DNA from: Streptomyces tendae
Lineage (GTDB): Bacteria; Actinomycetota; Actinomycetes; Streptomycetales; Streptomycetaceae
Length of the DNA stretch: 64,000 bases
Direction: 5' to 3'
Assembly: GCF_008632955.1 (NCBI RefSeq)
Contig: NZ_CP043959.1
Coordinates: forward strand, 4,154,001-4,218,000
In this document: piece by piece, positions 45,745 to 54,552 of the stretch
Numbering within the stretch: the first letter of the stretch is position 1
Layout: every line of letters begins with the position of its first letter
The notes under the pieces: model-generated
Database searches by the model: none
Seen by the model: the letters and a program-made list of their open reading frames with translations, nothing else
Told to the model about the DNA's origin: nothing
Translations under genes and position numbers: made by a program

Positions 45745-46472
45745 TTGTTGTTCATGTGTTCGCCAAGCTCCAAGCCAAGTACGGAACGGTGCTGGTGGTG
45801 GTCGACCAGCCGGCCTCCCATCGGCGCCCTGCCGCTGGCTGTCGCGGGACATGAGCTGCCCGGTCGCCCACCTGCCGCGGCTGACGATGCGGATCGCCGA
45901 CCTCTACCGACGTCTTCCTCGGCCTGGACGTCGGTAAGGGCGAACACCTCGCCACCGCCGTCACACCGACCGGCAAGATGGCGTTCGGCAAGCGCCTGCC
46001 CCACACCGAACCCGAACTCCGCGAGCTGCGGCCAGCTCGGGACGTTCAGCGCGGCCGCCTCGGTGCCCGGGACCGCATCACTGACGGCCGACCTCGACCG
46101 GCGCAGACTGCAGGCCGCGCGGGTCGAGGAACTGCTGGAACACCCACCCTCTTTCCGCAGTCCTGACCTCGATGCCGGGCATCGGCGTCAGGACCGGAGC
46201 CAGGCTCCTGATCGAGGTCGGCGACGGCAGCGCCTCCCCCACCGTCGACCGCCTCGCCGCCTACGCCGGACTCGCCCCGGCGACCCGCAACTCGGGCTCC
46301 TCGCTCCGCGGCGAACAACCGTCCTGCAGGGGAAACAAGCGGCTCGAACGGGCTTTCTTCCTCTTCGCGTTCGCCGGCCCCCCGCTCTGCCTCGCCGGAC
46401 GCCGGGCCGACGTCCTCTTCGCAATGCCGCGCGACGGAACCTTCCCGGAGTCCCGGCCTACCGCAGTGGCAT
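45745..46472 (+). mobile_element. Scrambled IS110-family transposase remnants
   Basis: Three IS110 pieces occur in plus orientation but in the wrong order. First comes KLQAKYGTVLVVVDQPAS with MRIADLY (about 45765-45905), which is normally downstream of the N-terminus. Then comes VFLGLDVGKGEHLATAV and MAFGKRLPHTEPELREL (about 45915-46030), the true N-terminal RuvC-like part with the first catalytic Asp. Last come VLTSMPGIGVRTGARLLIEV, RLAAYAGLAPATRNSG and GNKRLERAFFLFAFAG (about 46160-46375). The pieces are in different frames. This suggests two insertions or a tandem duplication followed by deletion. Confidence 0.7.
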
Positions 46473-46480
46473 GAGATCCC

Positions 46481-46740
46481 TCACGAGTCGCACTGCATTG
46501 ACGTCGAGAGGGGCGACTCACAGTCGACATCGAAAGTCTCAAGGGCGGCGTCAGCGGGTAAGTCCGGGTGGTCGTGCCAAACTCCAGCCAACACGACCAG
46601 CAGGTTCCACGAGGCGGTTGCATGCAGCGCCGTCTCCCCTGAGTGCTCAGCCGGAGAGTTTCGGTGGAAGATCACCGCCGCGATCTGTTTGTTCGCGGCC
46701 AGGCGCAGGGCTGCAGCCGTGCGGCGGGCTTCGCCTTGAA
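46481..46740 (-). pseudogene. C-terminal fragment of a small conserved protein
   Basis: Minus-strand frame RLAANKQIAAVIFHRNSPAE, then HATASWNLLVVLAGVWHDHP and DLPADAALETFDVDCE, ending at 46481. It looks like a soluble helical protein of a Streptomyces hypothetical family, but the 5' part beyond about 46740 changes character. There is no start codon with a ribosome site. It probably was cut by the IS110 events next to it. Confidence 0.4.
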
Positions 46741-46803
46741 GCGGAGCGGTTTCGGGGATGCGTGCCGACGAAGCTGGCCAGCCGTGCGACCTGGTCCTCA
46801 GTG

Positions 46804-46971
46804 ATGCACAAGTCCCTCGGTGACGGCTCCGCCTTCGTCGGCGTCGACAACGGCGGGCACCACGTCTACGGCGCCGGCTCCGCCTGCGCCGACAAGGCCA
46901 CCGTCGGCTTCCTGGCCAGCGGCCACCTGCCGGACAAGGACGTCTACTGCACTGACGTCGCCCAGAAGTAA
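46804..46971 (+). pseudogene. C-terminal fragment of a secreted alpha/beta-hydrolase (TAP-like)
   Basis: Plus-strand residues SAFVGVDNGGHHVYGAGSAC, ADKATVGFLASGHLPDKDVY and the final CTDVAQK match the TAP-like C-terminal region of Streptomyces tripeptidyl aminopeptidase-type hydrolases: the catalytic His lies in GGHHVY and two Cys form the closing disulfide. The catalytic Ser and Asp regions are absent. It is a leftover beside the scrambled IS110 pieces. Confidence 0.55.
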
Positions 46972-47265
46972 CCCGCCGGAACGCGGTGCTTCCCTGTCCT
47001 ACTGCGCCCGCCTCCATGGGACCGACAGAAGCCGCTCCCATGCCATCACGAGCAGCCCGGCGGCCCTTGTGCTGCCGGCTGGCTCCGGAGGACCGGGCCG
47101 CAAGCGCGTCGGCCAGGTCCTTCGTCCGCCGTGTCGAGCGGCCGCCATCCTGACTCCGCGTAGGTGGGCGGCGCGGACGGTTGGGTGCCAGAGATCGGCT
47201 TGATCTGCGGAGCACTGTCGGCGTCTGTCAGACGACACTGGCAACACGAGACAAGGGGGAACTCC

Positions 47266-47568
47266 ATGGCGAACGGCATCTCCATCACCGACCAGCTGGA
47301 CGCGCACGCGTGGTCCAACGAGGAGACGGCGGCGTACGAAGCGGCGATCGAGGCAGTCAACGGTGCGGTGGGCGCCTACAGCGCCGTCATCGCCGCGGAG
47401 GAGGCCAAGGCGTTGCCGAGGGAGTCCGTCATCGAGGCCGCCCGGGCCACACAAAAGCGGCTGGCCCGCGAGCGAGAAGGGCTACGTTCGTCCGACCGTG
47501 AGCAGATCGCGGCCGCCCGGCGGCACTACGCGGCGCTCGCCCGTAAGGTGATGGCGGGGCTGGCGTGA
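47266..47568 (+). CDS. Small helical hypothetical protein
   Basis: 100 aa from ATG 47266, behind AAGGGGG. The sequence is strongly helical and charged: NEETAAYEAAIEAVNGAVGA, IAAEEAKALPRESVIEAARA, and LRSSDREQIAAARRHYAALA. No Cys and no membrane segment. Its stop overlaps the next start as GTGA (47565-47568), so the two are co-translated. I do not recognise a family; a structural or toxin/antitoxin-like role cannot be inferred. Confidence 0.6.
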   Translation: MANGISITDQLDAHAWSNEETAAYEAAIEAVNGAVGAYSAVIAAEEAKALPRESVIEAARATQKRLAREREGLRSSDREQIAAARRHYAALARKVMAGLA

Positions 47569-47807
47569 TCAACCCGGCCGATGTGGAATGGCACCTCCAC
47601 GAGCGGATCGTCCCCAGTTCCGACCTGCTGGCCAGGCGCACTTCGCAGGCCTCGCCGCAGCCCTCTGCTGCAGCGAACGACTCATCCGCCTCGCCAGGCA
47701 GGACACGGTCTACTTGCGGCGAACGGAAGCATGGACTCCGGATCGTTCCACGGGTGTTCACCGGCTCCTCACGCGCGTGCCGGGTCCGGGGTCGCGCCGG
47801 GACGTAG
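47565..47807 (+). CDS. Small hypothetical protein coupled to the upstream gene, possibly frameshifted
   Basis: 80 aa from GTG 47565. The first 25 residues (MINPADVEWHLHERIVPSSD, LLARR) look like a conserved start. After about residue 27 the composition changes to Ser/Arg-rich sequence, while another frame (FAGLAAALCCSERLIRLARQ) looks more protein-like. A frameshift near 47640 is therefore possible. No function can be proposed. Confidence 0.4.
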   Translation: MINPADVEWHLHERIVPSSDLLARRTSQASPQPSAAANDSSASPGRTRSTCGERKHGLRIVPRVFTGSSRACRVRGRAGT

Positions 47808-47846
47808 CGTCAGGAACTCAGCCCGCCCGATCCGTATGAGGTACTC

Positions 47847-48932
47847 ATGTCCGTCCGCCATGTCATCACGGCCCTGGCCGTCCTCCCCGCGCTGGCCTTT
47901 CCCACGACCGCGTATGCGGCCTCCGTCCACCAGGACCACGGGCAGCACCACACGAACCCCGGCAGGACCCAGTTCGACCTGCAGGCCCACCGCGGCGGCA
48001 TCGGCATGACCACCGAGGAGTCCTTGGAGGGCTTCGCCAAGGCCATGCGCCTCGGAGTGACCACCTTGGAGCTGGACACCCAGGTCACCAAGGACCTGAA
48101 GGTCGTTGTCAACCACGACCGGCAGATCAGCAAGCAGAAGTGCGCGGACACCGCCCCCGCCGTCCCGGACGATCCGATGTACCCCTATGTCGGCAAGTAC
48201 ATCAAGGACCTGACGCTTGCCCAGATCAAAACGATGGACTGCGGCTTCCAGCAGCTCCCCGGCTTCCCCGAGCAGGAGCAGATCAAGGGCTTCCGTATGG
48301 TGGAGCTCAAGGACGTACTGAACCTGGTCAAGAAGTACCACGCCGACAAGATCAAGCTGAACATCGAGACCAAGGTCGAGGCGGGCGCACCCGAGCAGAC
48401 CCAGCCCCGCGAGATCTTCGTTCGCCGTGTCTACGAGGAGATCCACCGCTCCGGCATCGAGAAGCAGGTCACCGTGCAGTCCTTCGACTGGGGCGCCCTC
48501 AAGACGATGCACCGGCTGGCACCCAAGTACCCCCTGGTCGCGCTGACCAACTACGACTTCCTCCAGGTCGGCAAGCCCGGCGCCTCCCCGTGGCTCGGCG
48601 GCATCGACGCCGACGACTACGACGGTGACTTCGTCAAGGCCGCTGCCTCCATCCCCGGCGTCAAGGCGCTCTCCCCGGTCTACGGCATGCCGCAGAACGG
48701 CACCGTGGCCGACCCGAACTTCACGTTCTACGTCACGGAGAAGATGGTGGCCGACGCCCACAAGCGCGGGCTGAAGGTCATCCCCTGGACCGCCGACGAC
48801 AACGCCACCGTCGAGGCGCTCATGAACATGGGCATCGACGGCATCATCACCAACTACCCGAACCACATCCGCGAGATCATGGCGCACCGGGGCATGAAGC
48901 TGCCCAAGGCCTACCGGGCGCCGCGCCCCTGA
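47847..48932 (+). CDS. Secreted glycerophosphodiester phosphodiesterase
   Basis: 361 aa from ATG 47847. Sec signal MSVRHVITALAVLPALAFPT with cleavage near residue 25. The GDPD TIM barrel is complete: His48-Arg49 in QAHRGGIGMTTEES, Glu75 and Asp77 in TLELDTQVTKD, and His90 in VVVNHDRQ form the metal site and catalytic pair. Later strands read KLNIETKVE, VTVQSFDW and LKVIPWTADD. The enzyme releases glycerol-3-phosphate from glycerophosphodiesters outside the cell, providing phosphate or lipid breakdown products, which fits the phospholipase C at 24 kb functionally though not genetically. Confidence 0.9.
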   Translation: MSVRHVITALAVLPALAFPTTAYAASVHQDHGQHHTNPGRTQFDLQAHRGGIGMTTEESLEGFAKAMRLGVTTLELDTQVTKDLKVVVNHDRQISKQKCADTAPAVPDDPMYPYVGKYIKDLTLAQIKTMDCGFQQLPGFPEQEQIKGFRMVELKDVLNLVKKYHADKIKLNIETKVEAGAPEQTQPREIFVRRVYEEIHRSGIEKQVTVQSFDWGALKTMHRLAPKYPLVALTNYDFLQVGKPGASPWLGGIDADDYDGDFVKAAASIPGVKALSPVYGMPQNGTVADPNFTFYVTEKMVADAHKRGLKVIPWTADDNATVEALMNMGIDGIITNYPNHIREIMAHRGMKLPKAYRAPRP

Positions 48933-49552
48933 CGCCGCCGAAGGCGACCGGCGGTTGCCCGCCGACCCGGCCTGTCGTGCGCAGCGCCCGACACGTGTCA
49001 GGGGCCCCGCAAGACAGTCAGGCTTTTCCAGCCTGGTGCCCGTGCGTCTCCGGCGGGTCTGCGCCGCAGGCGCTCCCCTCAGCGGCCTACGGGCTCCGGG
49101 GAGCGCCTGCGGCGCCGGTCCGGGTCGTCAACGCCGCCTCCGTAGCAGGGCTCGCCGAGCTGGAGCCGGGCAGGGTGTTCACCCGGGCCGCGACGGCGAT
49201 GCGACCCCATGTCGTCGGCGAGCCCGTGGAGGCGGTCGGCGACCAGGTGCTCCTCCTTGCCCGCCAGGACCCGTGCAGCCGCGGGAAGGTCTGGGAGCGG
49301 GTGGATCGGTGGTAGTGCCAGAACGTCGACGTGCGCCGCGGCCGTGGGAACGACGCGGTCTCCTGGCACGGGCGCCACCACAGCCGCACGGACAGGCGCA
49401 GCAGGCGGCGTCGCAGCGCGGCGGAATCGCGGGGGGAGGGCGGGGCGAGCATCATGGGTGACGTTCCAGGTGGCTTGCGTCTGCCATGTCGTCGGGAAAG
49501 CCGGGTGCGTCCACACCCGGACTAGATCGTTTGTTCTAGTAAGGAGTTCCGC
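48933..49552. other. 620-base stretch without a confident gene
   Basis: Minus-strand frames at 49087-49455 and plus-strand frames at 48955-49461 overlap each other and look Arg/Ser-rich. I cannot support either as a gene. CTAG-N10-CTAG at about 49522-49539 (CTAGATCGTTTGTTCTAG) forms an inverted repeat directly upstream of the ribosome site AAGGAG for the gene at 49553 and may be an operator. Confidence 0.4.
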
Positions 49553-50098
49553 ATGACTCCAGGACAGCCAAGGACCGAGCTCGACGCTCGCTACAGCTCC
49601 GCGCTCAACCCGCGCCCGGGCGCAAAGGACGTCACCGCCACCGACTGGGCGGATGCCGAACGCCAGCTGCGGGCCGCCGAGGTCTTCTGGATCACCACGG
49701 TGCGACCGGACGGCCGGCTGCACGTCACGCCGCTCATTGCCGCCTGGCACGAGGGGGCGCTGTACTTCAGCACCGGATCGGGAGAGCAGAAGGCCAAGAA
49801 CCTGACCGGCAATCCCCACTGCGCACTCACCACAGGGCGCAACTCACTCTCCGAGGGCCTCGACATCGTGATCGAGGGCACGGCCGAGCAGGTGACGGAT
49901 CCCGCGCGGCAGGACGAGGTCATCGCCGCGTTCGAGGCGCAGTACGGGGACCACATCACCTCCCCGGAGGGGACCTTCTACGGCTTCGGCGACAGTATCC
50001 GTGAGGGCAACGACCTGCTGTTTGCGGTCACACCCGGCACGGCGTACGGCTTCGGGCACGACGGCCAGGTATTCAGCCACACCCGCTACACCTTCTGA
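49553..50098 (+). CDS. PPOX-fold flavin/F420-type protein (pyridoxamine 5'-phosphate oxidase family)
   Basis: 181 aa from ATG 49553 (AAGGAG upstream). The split beta-barrel fold is visible: AAEVFWITTVRPDGRLHVTP, LIAAWHEGALYFSTGSGEQK, AKNLTGNPHCALTTG and GLDIVIEGTAEQVTDPARQD. Family members bind FMN or F420 and reduce or oxidise small molecules. The GSGEQKAKNL stretch is the usual cofactor-phosphate contact. The cofactor cannot be settled from sequence. An inverted repeat just upstream suggests tight regulation by a TetR-like protein not seen here. Confidence 0.8.
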   Translation: MTPGQPRTELDARYSSALNPRPGAKDVTATDWADAERQLRAAEVFWITTVRPDGRLHVTPLIAAWHEGALYFSTGSGEQKAKNLTGNPHCALTTGRNSLSEGLDIVIEGTAEQVTDPARQDEVIAAFEAQYGDHITSPEGTFYGFGDSIREGNDLLFAVTPGTAYGFGHDGQVFSHTRYTF

Positions 50099-50459
50099 CG
50101 GCGGGCAGCGAATCGGTTTGCGGCGGGGTCGGCCAAGGCGGCCGCGGACTGGCGGGACCGCATCGAGCAGAGGCAAGAGCCGAGAGACGTCGCTGCGGTG
50201 CCCCCGGCCAGCAGGAGCGGCTCGTCGACCTCGCCGTGGTCGCCACGGTGGCCGAGCAGGACGAGCAAGTGGCCGACCACCCCAGGGGAGTGTCCACCGG
50301 CCACGCTCGTTCGGGGCTCGGCTGAGTACGCAGATGTGCGAGGCAGCAGTTTGGTTCGTCGTTCGCGGCAGACGGTCAACTACTGGTGGTCTCCGGACTG
50401 CGGAATCAGGCAGGGCCCTACTGCCCTACGCGCCCACTGCAACGAGATGACCGAAGCCT

Positions 50460-50690
50460 TATTCAGTAGGACTGATGTTGCAGGGCGCCAGGAAAGCAAG
50501 TTGAGGTTGAGCAGGTTCTGGACGCTGGTGATCGTCGCCCGTGGCTCCTGGGCCTGGACCGTAGCCATGCCCAGTGCGGCCGCTGGGGGGAGGTCGCGCG
50601 GGGAGTCATCCACGAAAACACAGGCACTGGCGGGTAGTTCGAGCATCTTGAGCATGTACTCATACCAGCCACGCCGACTTCCCTGCGCAA
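50460..50690 (-). pseudogene. C-terminal fragment of a HAD-type hydrolase
   Basis: Minus-strand frame YEYMLKMLELPASACVFVDD, SPRDLPPAAALGMATVQAQE contains HAD motif IV (VFVDD) and the following helix typical of phosphatases such as the YihX/epoxide-hydrolase N-terminal type. Motif I (DxDxT) is missing and the frame beyond 50690 is unrelated. It is a gene remnant. Confidence 0.6.
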
Positions 50691-50767
50691 GCCTGAGGCA
50701 GCACAGCCGCAGGCAGCCCGAGCCCCACCCACCGGAGATCATGCCGGGATGATCCTTAGGCCGTGCT

Positions 50768-51673
50768 TCAGGAAGCGGTTGACTGGTGGGCGGCGAGTTC
50801 TTCGGCCAGCTCCATGCAGCGCAGGCGGGCCGGGGAGAAGTCGTAGGGCATCTTCCCGATAGCTTCGAATGCGCTCATGGTTCGTTGTTCCCCGCCAGAG
50901 CTCTGGCCGGCTGCGCCCTCATCAGCGGTGGCGGGGTGGGAAAGGTCCCAGGAGTCGAGAAGTGCGTCGTCGCTCTCCGCCAGACCGGAACCCTCGATGG
51001 CGGCTTGCAGCGCCATTTCGAAGGCATGGCGTTCGGCAGCCACCCGGGCCACGCGGGGTTCATCGACGGCGACCGTGTCGTCGAGTGCCTCTTCGGCGGC
51101 ATCGACACGGTCAGATGCTTCCCGCAGAGCCGGGTGGGTCGCCAGGGCGATGAAGCGGGTGGCCTGGACTGCTGCTCCGAGCGGGCCGAAGATCCGCTCG
51201 GTGACCAGCAGGCTGTCCAGGTCCGCCTGGCGCAGGGAGCCCTCGGGCAGGCTTTTGAGGCGGCTGGTGACGACGCCAGAGAGCAGCCCCATCCTGCTTC
51301 CCTCGGTACGCATGCGCTGCACGGCAGTCCGCTGCCTCCGCAGTTCTGCCTCCTGAGCGAGAAGGGTTTCCTCCAGCCGCTCCAGGATGCCCGCGATACC
51401 GTCGTCGCTGTCTGCGCCGGCGGAAGGCGTGTCGGCGAAGGCGTCGCGGATGTCGTCCAGGGCGACCCCGGCGTCGGCCATCTTGCGGATCCACAGCAGA
51501 CGGATCATGTCTTCGTAGCCGTAGCGGCGGCGGTCGTCGCCGCCTCGCACGGGCTCGGGGACCAGGCCGATCTCGTGGTAGTGGCGGATCGCCCGTGGTG
51601 TGGTGCCGACGAAGGCCGCCGCGTTGCCGATCTTGACCTGGCGCGGTGGGATGAAGGACGAATACATGAGCAT
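50768..51673 (-). CDS. MerR-family regulator with large C-terminal domain
   Basis: 301 aa from ATG 51673 behind AGGAAGG; an alternative start 9 bp downstream exists. Residues 12-80 form the MerR DNA-binding domain (VKIGNAAAFVGTTPRAIRHY, HEIGLVPEPVRGGDDRRRYG, YEDMIRLLWIRKMADAGVAL). A long coiled-coil follows (LERLEETLLAQEAELRRQRT). The remaining 160 residues are helical and without a recognised ligand motif. Large MerR proteins of this kind often respond to antibiotics or lipophilic drugs. The target gene is not evident. Confidence 0.85.
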   Translation of the reverse strand: MLMYSSFIPPRQVKIGNAAAFVGTTPRAIRHYHEIGLVPEPVRGGDDRRRYGYEDMIRLLWIRKMADAGVALDDIRDAFADTPSAGADSDDGIAGILERLEETLLAQEAELRRQRTAVQRMRTEGSRMGLLSGVVTSRLKSLPEGSLRQADLDSLLVTERIFGPLGAAVQATRFIALATHPALREASDRVDAAEEALDDTVAVDEPRVARVAAERHAFEMALQAAIEGSGLAESDDALLDSWDLSHPATADEGAAGQSSGGEQRTMSAFEAIGKMPYDFSPARLRCMELAEELAAHQSTAS

Positions 51674-51775
51674 GGGCCTTCCTCGATGGGGCGGTACGTG
51701 AGTACACCGGACCACATACCGCTGCGGAAGGTGCAACTCGAGGCGGGGTCATACCCGTTGTCGTGGTTCAGACGA

Positions 51776-51960
51776 TCAGTCGTCCTCCGTGGGCGGCGGA
51801 ACGATCGCGTCGTCGGGATAGAGGCCGTCCATGCCCTCGTCGGCTGGGTAGCGGCGAGGGAAGGCGATCCATTCGTCGTGGTGTTCGGCGAGGAACGCGG
51901 TAGCGAGGCGGAGGGCGGGTTCCGGAGAACCTGGACGACGTCGGTGGCGTTTGGTCGCAC
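51776..51960 (-). other. Possible transposase C-terminal remnant
   Basis: Minus-strand residues LATAFLAEHHDEWIAFPRRY followed by DGLYPDD resemble the C-terminus of IS256-type transposases (the DEWxxxxRRY stretch and the final LY...). The rest of the frame is Arg/Pro-rich. No catalytic part is present. Confidence 0.35.
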
Positions 51961-52308
51961 GGTTCAGCCGTTCGCGCGGGACTCCACCAGCGCCGCCAAT
52001 CGGCCTGGTCCTCGCCCCGGCCGACGCGGCGGACGCCTGGGCGGGCAAGAAGATGGCCGCCGCGGGGGCGGCGGGGAGCCAGGTCACGCAGGACGGGTGA
52101 TCACGCGACGTCTGCGTAGTCACGCTCGGCTGTGCCGCGGGCCGGTACCGTATCCTGATCGACGGCGGTGGTTCCGGTGAGGAGCGGCCGCGCGGCGGTG
52201 GGGCCCGCCGTACCCGAACCGCGGCACCGGTGCCGCCAACGGTCCCTGCTTGCGATCACGCGCACCCTGAGAACGAGGGTGCCCGGCGAGTAGGGAGACG
52301 TGTACCTG

Positions 52309-52794
52309 ATGAAGCCCTCGCATTCCCGGGCCGCGGGTGAGCCCACCGACCCGGACGTCGACCTGCACGTACCCGTCCAACGGCCCGGTACCTGGCGGTC
52401 CCAGGTTTCCGTAGTGGCCGTGGTGGCGCTGGGTGGTGCGATAGGCGCCTCGGCCCGCTACGGCGCGTCCCTGCTGTGGCCGACAGCCGACGGAGCATTC
52501 CCGTGGACCACGCTGGGTGTGAACGCTGTCGGCTGCGCGGTGATCGGCGTGTTCATGGTCGTCATCAACGACGTGTGGGCAGCCCATCGGCTGGTGCGGC
52601 CGTTCTTGGGCACCGGGGTGCTGGGCGGGTTCACGACGTTCTCGACCTATGCGGTCGACATTCAGAGACTGGTCGACGCCGACCGGGCCCGTGCGGGGCT
52701 GGCCTACCTGGGGCTGACGCTACTGGTGGCAATGGCGGCGGTATGGAGCGCGGCGTGGGCAACGCGCCGGATCGTGGCGTGGAGGCAAGCATGA
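52309..52794 (+). CDS. crcB: CrcB/FluC-type fluoride exporter subunit, first copy
   Basis: 161 aa from ATG 52309 (GGGAG 11 bases upstream; GTG 52300 is an alternative). After a polar 35-residue N-terminus come four membrane helices with FluC signatures: ALGGAIGASARYGASLL, TTLGVNAVGCAVIGVFMVVI with the conserved Asn in the VN motif, and GVLGGFTTFSTYAVDIQRLV with the GxTTFST sodium/fluoride motif. The stop overlaps the next start as ATGA. FluC channels are dual-topology dimers; two neighbouring genes usually make a heterodimer of opposite insertions. The role is export of fluoride. Confidence 0.92.
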   Translation: MKPSHSRAAGEPTDPDVDLHVPVQRPGTWRSQVSVVAVVALGGAIGASARYGASLLWPTADGAFPWTTLGVNAVGCAVIGVFMVVINDVWAAHRLVRPFLGTGVLGGFTTFSTYAVDIQRLVDADRARAGLAYLGLTLLVAMAAVWSAAWATRRIVAWRQA

Positions 52795-53144
52795 CAAGAC
52801 TGACCGGTCGCGCGCTGCGCGTGACGATCCTGATCGGGGAGAACGACGTCTGGCACCACAAGGCGCTGTACACCGAGATCGTGCACCGTGCCCACCGGTC
52901 CGGGCTCGCGGGGGCGTCGGTGTTCCGCGGCATCGAGGGGTTCGGTGCCTCGTCGCTGATCCACACCACCAGGCTGCTGTCACTGAGCGAGGACCTGCCC
53001 GTCGCGGTGGTCATCGTCGACGACGAGCAGCGCATCCGTGCGTTCCTGCCTCAACTCGACGAACTGGTCACCGAGGGCCTGGTGATCCTCGACGACTGCG
53101 AGGTCATCCGGTACGTCGGCCGGAGTGAGGAGCGTGCGGAGTGA
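52791..53144 (+). CDS. DUF190 protein of the fluoride operon
   Basis: 117 aa from ATG 52791, overlapping the first crcB stop. DUF190 proteins have a ferredoxin-like, PII-like fold; here ALRVTILIGENDVWHHKALY, IVHRAHRSGLAGASVFRGIE and GFGASSLIHTTRLLSLSEDL match it, with VAVVIVDDEQRIRAFLPQLD at the end. The family is found with fluoride channels and other transporters and may bind a nucleotide to control transport; this is inference from the fold. It sits between the two channel genes, all three overlapping by 4 bases. Confidence 0.88.
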   Translation: MTRLTGRALRVTILIGENDVWHHKALYTEIVHRAHRSGLAGASVFRGIEGFGASSLIHTTRLLSLSEDLPVAVVIVDDEQRIRAFLPQLDELVTEGLVILDDCEVIRYVGRSEERAE

Positions 53145-53515
53145 ACTGGCTGCTGGTCATCGCCGGCGCCGTCGTCGGCGCGCCTCTGCGGTACCTGACC
53201 GACCTGGCGGTGCAGAAACGGCACGACACCGTCTTCCCCTGGGGCACCTTCGTCGTGAACGTGGCCGGCTGCCTGGTCCTGGGCCTGCTCACCGGCGCCA
53301 TCACCTACGGCGCCGCCTCGGACTCGGTACAGCTCCTGATCGGCACCGGGTTCTGCGGGGCACTGACCACCTACTCGACGTTCTCCTACGAGACGATGCG
53401 ACTGGCGCAGACGGGGGCGGAGTTCTTCGCCTTCGCCAACGTCATCGCCAGCGTCGTCGCCGGGCTCGGCGCGGCCTTCGTCGGCGTCGCGGTGGCGGAG
53501 GCGCTGTGGGCCTGA
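53141..53515 (+). CDS. crcB: CrcB/FluC-type fluoride exporter subunit, second copy
   Basis: 124 aa from GTG 53141, overlapping the DUF190 stop as GTGA. Four membrane helices without the N-terminal extension of the first copy: VIAGAVVGAPLRYLTDLAVQ, TFVVNVAGCLVLGLLTGAIT, GFCGALTTYSTFSYETMRLA (the GxTTxST motif) and FANVIASVVAGLGAAFVGVA. It has the shorter length typical of single FluC subunits. It should combine with the first copy in an antiparallel heterodimer. Confidence 0.92.
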   Translation: MNWLLVIAGAVVGAPLRYLTDLAVQKRHDTVFPWGTFVVNVAGCLVLGLLTGAITYGAASDSVQLLIGTGFCGALTTYSTFSYETMRLAQTGAEFFAFANVIASVVAGLGAAFVGVAVAEALWA

Positions 53516-53729
53516 TCCGACTCGTCCGGGATTTCGTGGGCCTCCGCGCGTAGGTGTGCGACCGACGCGTCGGGAGTGAGTGAGGGAGGGAGGTGGGTGC
53601 GTCGGTGAGGTGGGCGGGTCGGTGAGAAGAGTCGTTCGGCACGCACCCCGGCTACCCGGCTACGGGCTCACCGTCTCTGGTGCCGCACAGGTACGGGACC
53701 TGAGAACGCCGTGAGTTCCGGGCCGGACG

Positions 53730-54140
53730 TCAGGCTCCGGCGGAGGGGGCCGTCTCCGGCAGGCGTGCTCGGAGGGTGGCGGCGAAGTCCTCCGCGCGGC
53801 GCAGCTGGACGCGCAATTTCTCAACCTGTTCGGTGGCGGCCCGCTCGTATGCGCGGACCCTGTCCAGTAGTGCTTCCCGCTCGTCGTCGAGTGCGTCGTC
53901 GCCGTCCAGGCGGTCGGTCGCGTCCAGCAGATCGCGCATCTGCTCCAACGTGAAGCCGAGCGGCTTCATGCGGCGGACAACCATGAGCCGCTGCACGTCG
54001 GTCTCGGTGTAGAGGCGAAAGCCGCCCTGGGAGCGGGCTGAGGGGGCGACCAGGCCGGTCTCCTCGTAGTGCCGGATGGTGCGCAGGGACAGTTCGGTCC
54101 GTGCGGCGACCTCGCCGATCTGCATGTGCTTGTCGTCCAC
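53730..54140 (-). CDS. MerR-family regulator next to the SulP transporter
   Basis: 136 aa from GTG 54140 (AAGGGGCAGG upstream); the frame is open to 54212 with a weaker site. Residues 5-75 form the MerR domain (QIGEVAARTELSLRTIRHYE, ETGLVAPSARSQGGFRLYTE, DVQRLMVVRRMKPLGFTLEQ). The C-terminal coiled-coil (ERAATEQVEKLRVQLRRAED) completes a dimer. No Cys is present for metal sensing. It is divergent from the SulP gene, with a 24-bp perfect palindrome between them. In other Streptomyces similar pairs occur, which supports regulation of the transporter. Confidence 0.85.
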   Translation of the reverse strand: MDDKHMQIGEVAARTELSLRTIRHYEETGLVAPSARSQGGFRLYTETDVQRLMVVRRMKPLGFTLEQMRDLLDATDRLDGDDALDDEREALLDRVRAYERAATEQVEKLRVQLRRAEDFAATLRARLPETAPSAGA

Positions 54141-54213
54141 GCCCGTGGCCTGCCCCTTCGCATCGTGGTGAACCGGCTCATCCGCGGTGAACCGGGTTCC
54201 GCGACCCACCACT

Positions 54214-54237
54214 CTCTACCCTAACGTTAGGGTAGAG
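54214..54237. promoter_or_regulatory. 24-bp perfect palindrome, MerR operator between merR and sulP
   Basis: The 24 bases at 54214-54237, centred on ACCCTAACGTTAGGGT, equal their own reverse complement. The arms ACCCTA/TAGGGT are typical of elements between -35 and -10 of MerR-controlled promoters. The site is 74 bp from the regulator's start and about 316 bp from the SulP start. Confidence 0.75.
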
Positions 54238-54552
54238 TTCGTGACGGTGGGGCCGCCTTGCTGCCCTACCGTTGCCGTTCCGGGGCCGATGGCGCTCCCG
54301 GCGACGACCCGATTCTCGCAGGAGAGAGCGTGCGTGAGCCCATGACGCCGACCGCCGCCTGCCCGCCGTGACCCTTCGCCCTCGGATGTGAGCCGCCCAT
54401 CTGCGTCACTGCACCCCGGCTTCATCCCTCTTCGACTTCCCCGGCCCGCTGTCCGCGGCCGCCTGCGGAGCGCCACTCAGTCTCCCGCATCCTTCCCCGC
54501 ACACCCCTGTCGGCCGGTGGGGTGGGCCCGAGCATGACAGGTACGTATTTCC

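Noticed and set aside
49087..49455. Minus-strand 122-aa frame as a gene
   Set aside because: Ser/Arg/Thr-rich without a family resemblance and overlapping equally good frames on the other strand.
52140..52308. Fluoride riboswitch upstream of the crcB operon
   Set aside because: I looked for the conserved GATGG...AACCGC...CTGATG pattern and did not find it; a covariance-model search would decide.
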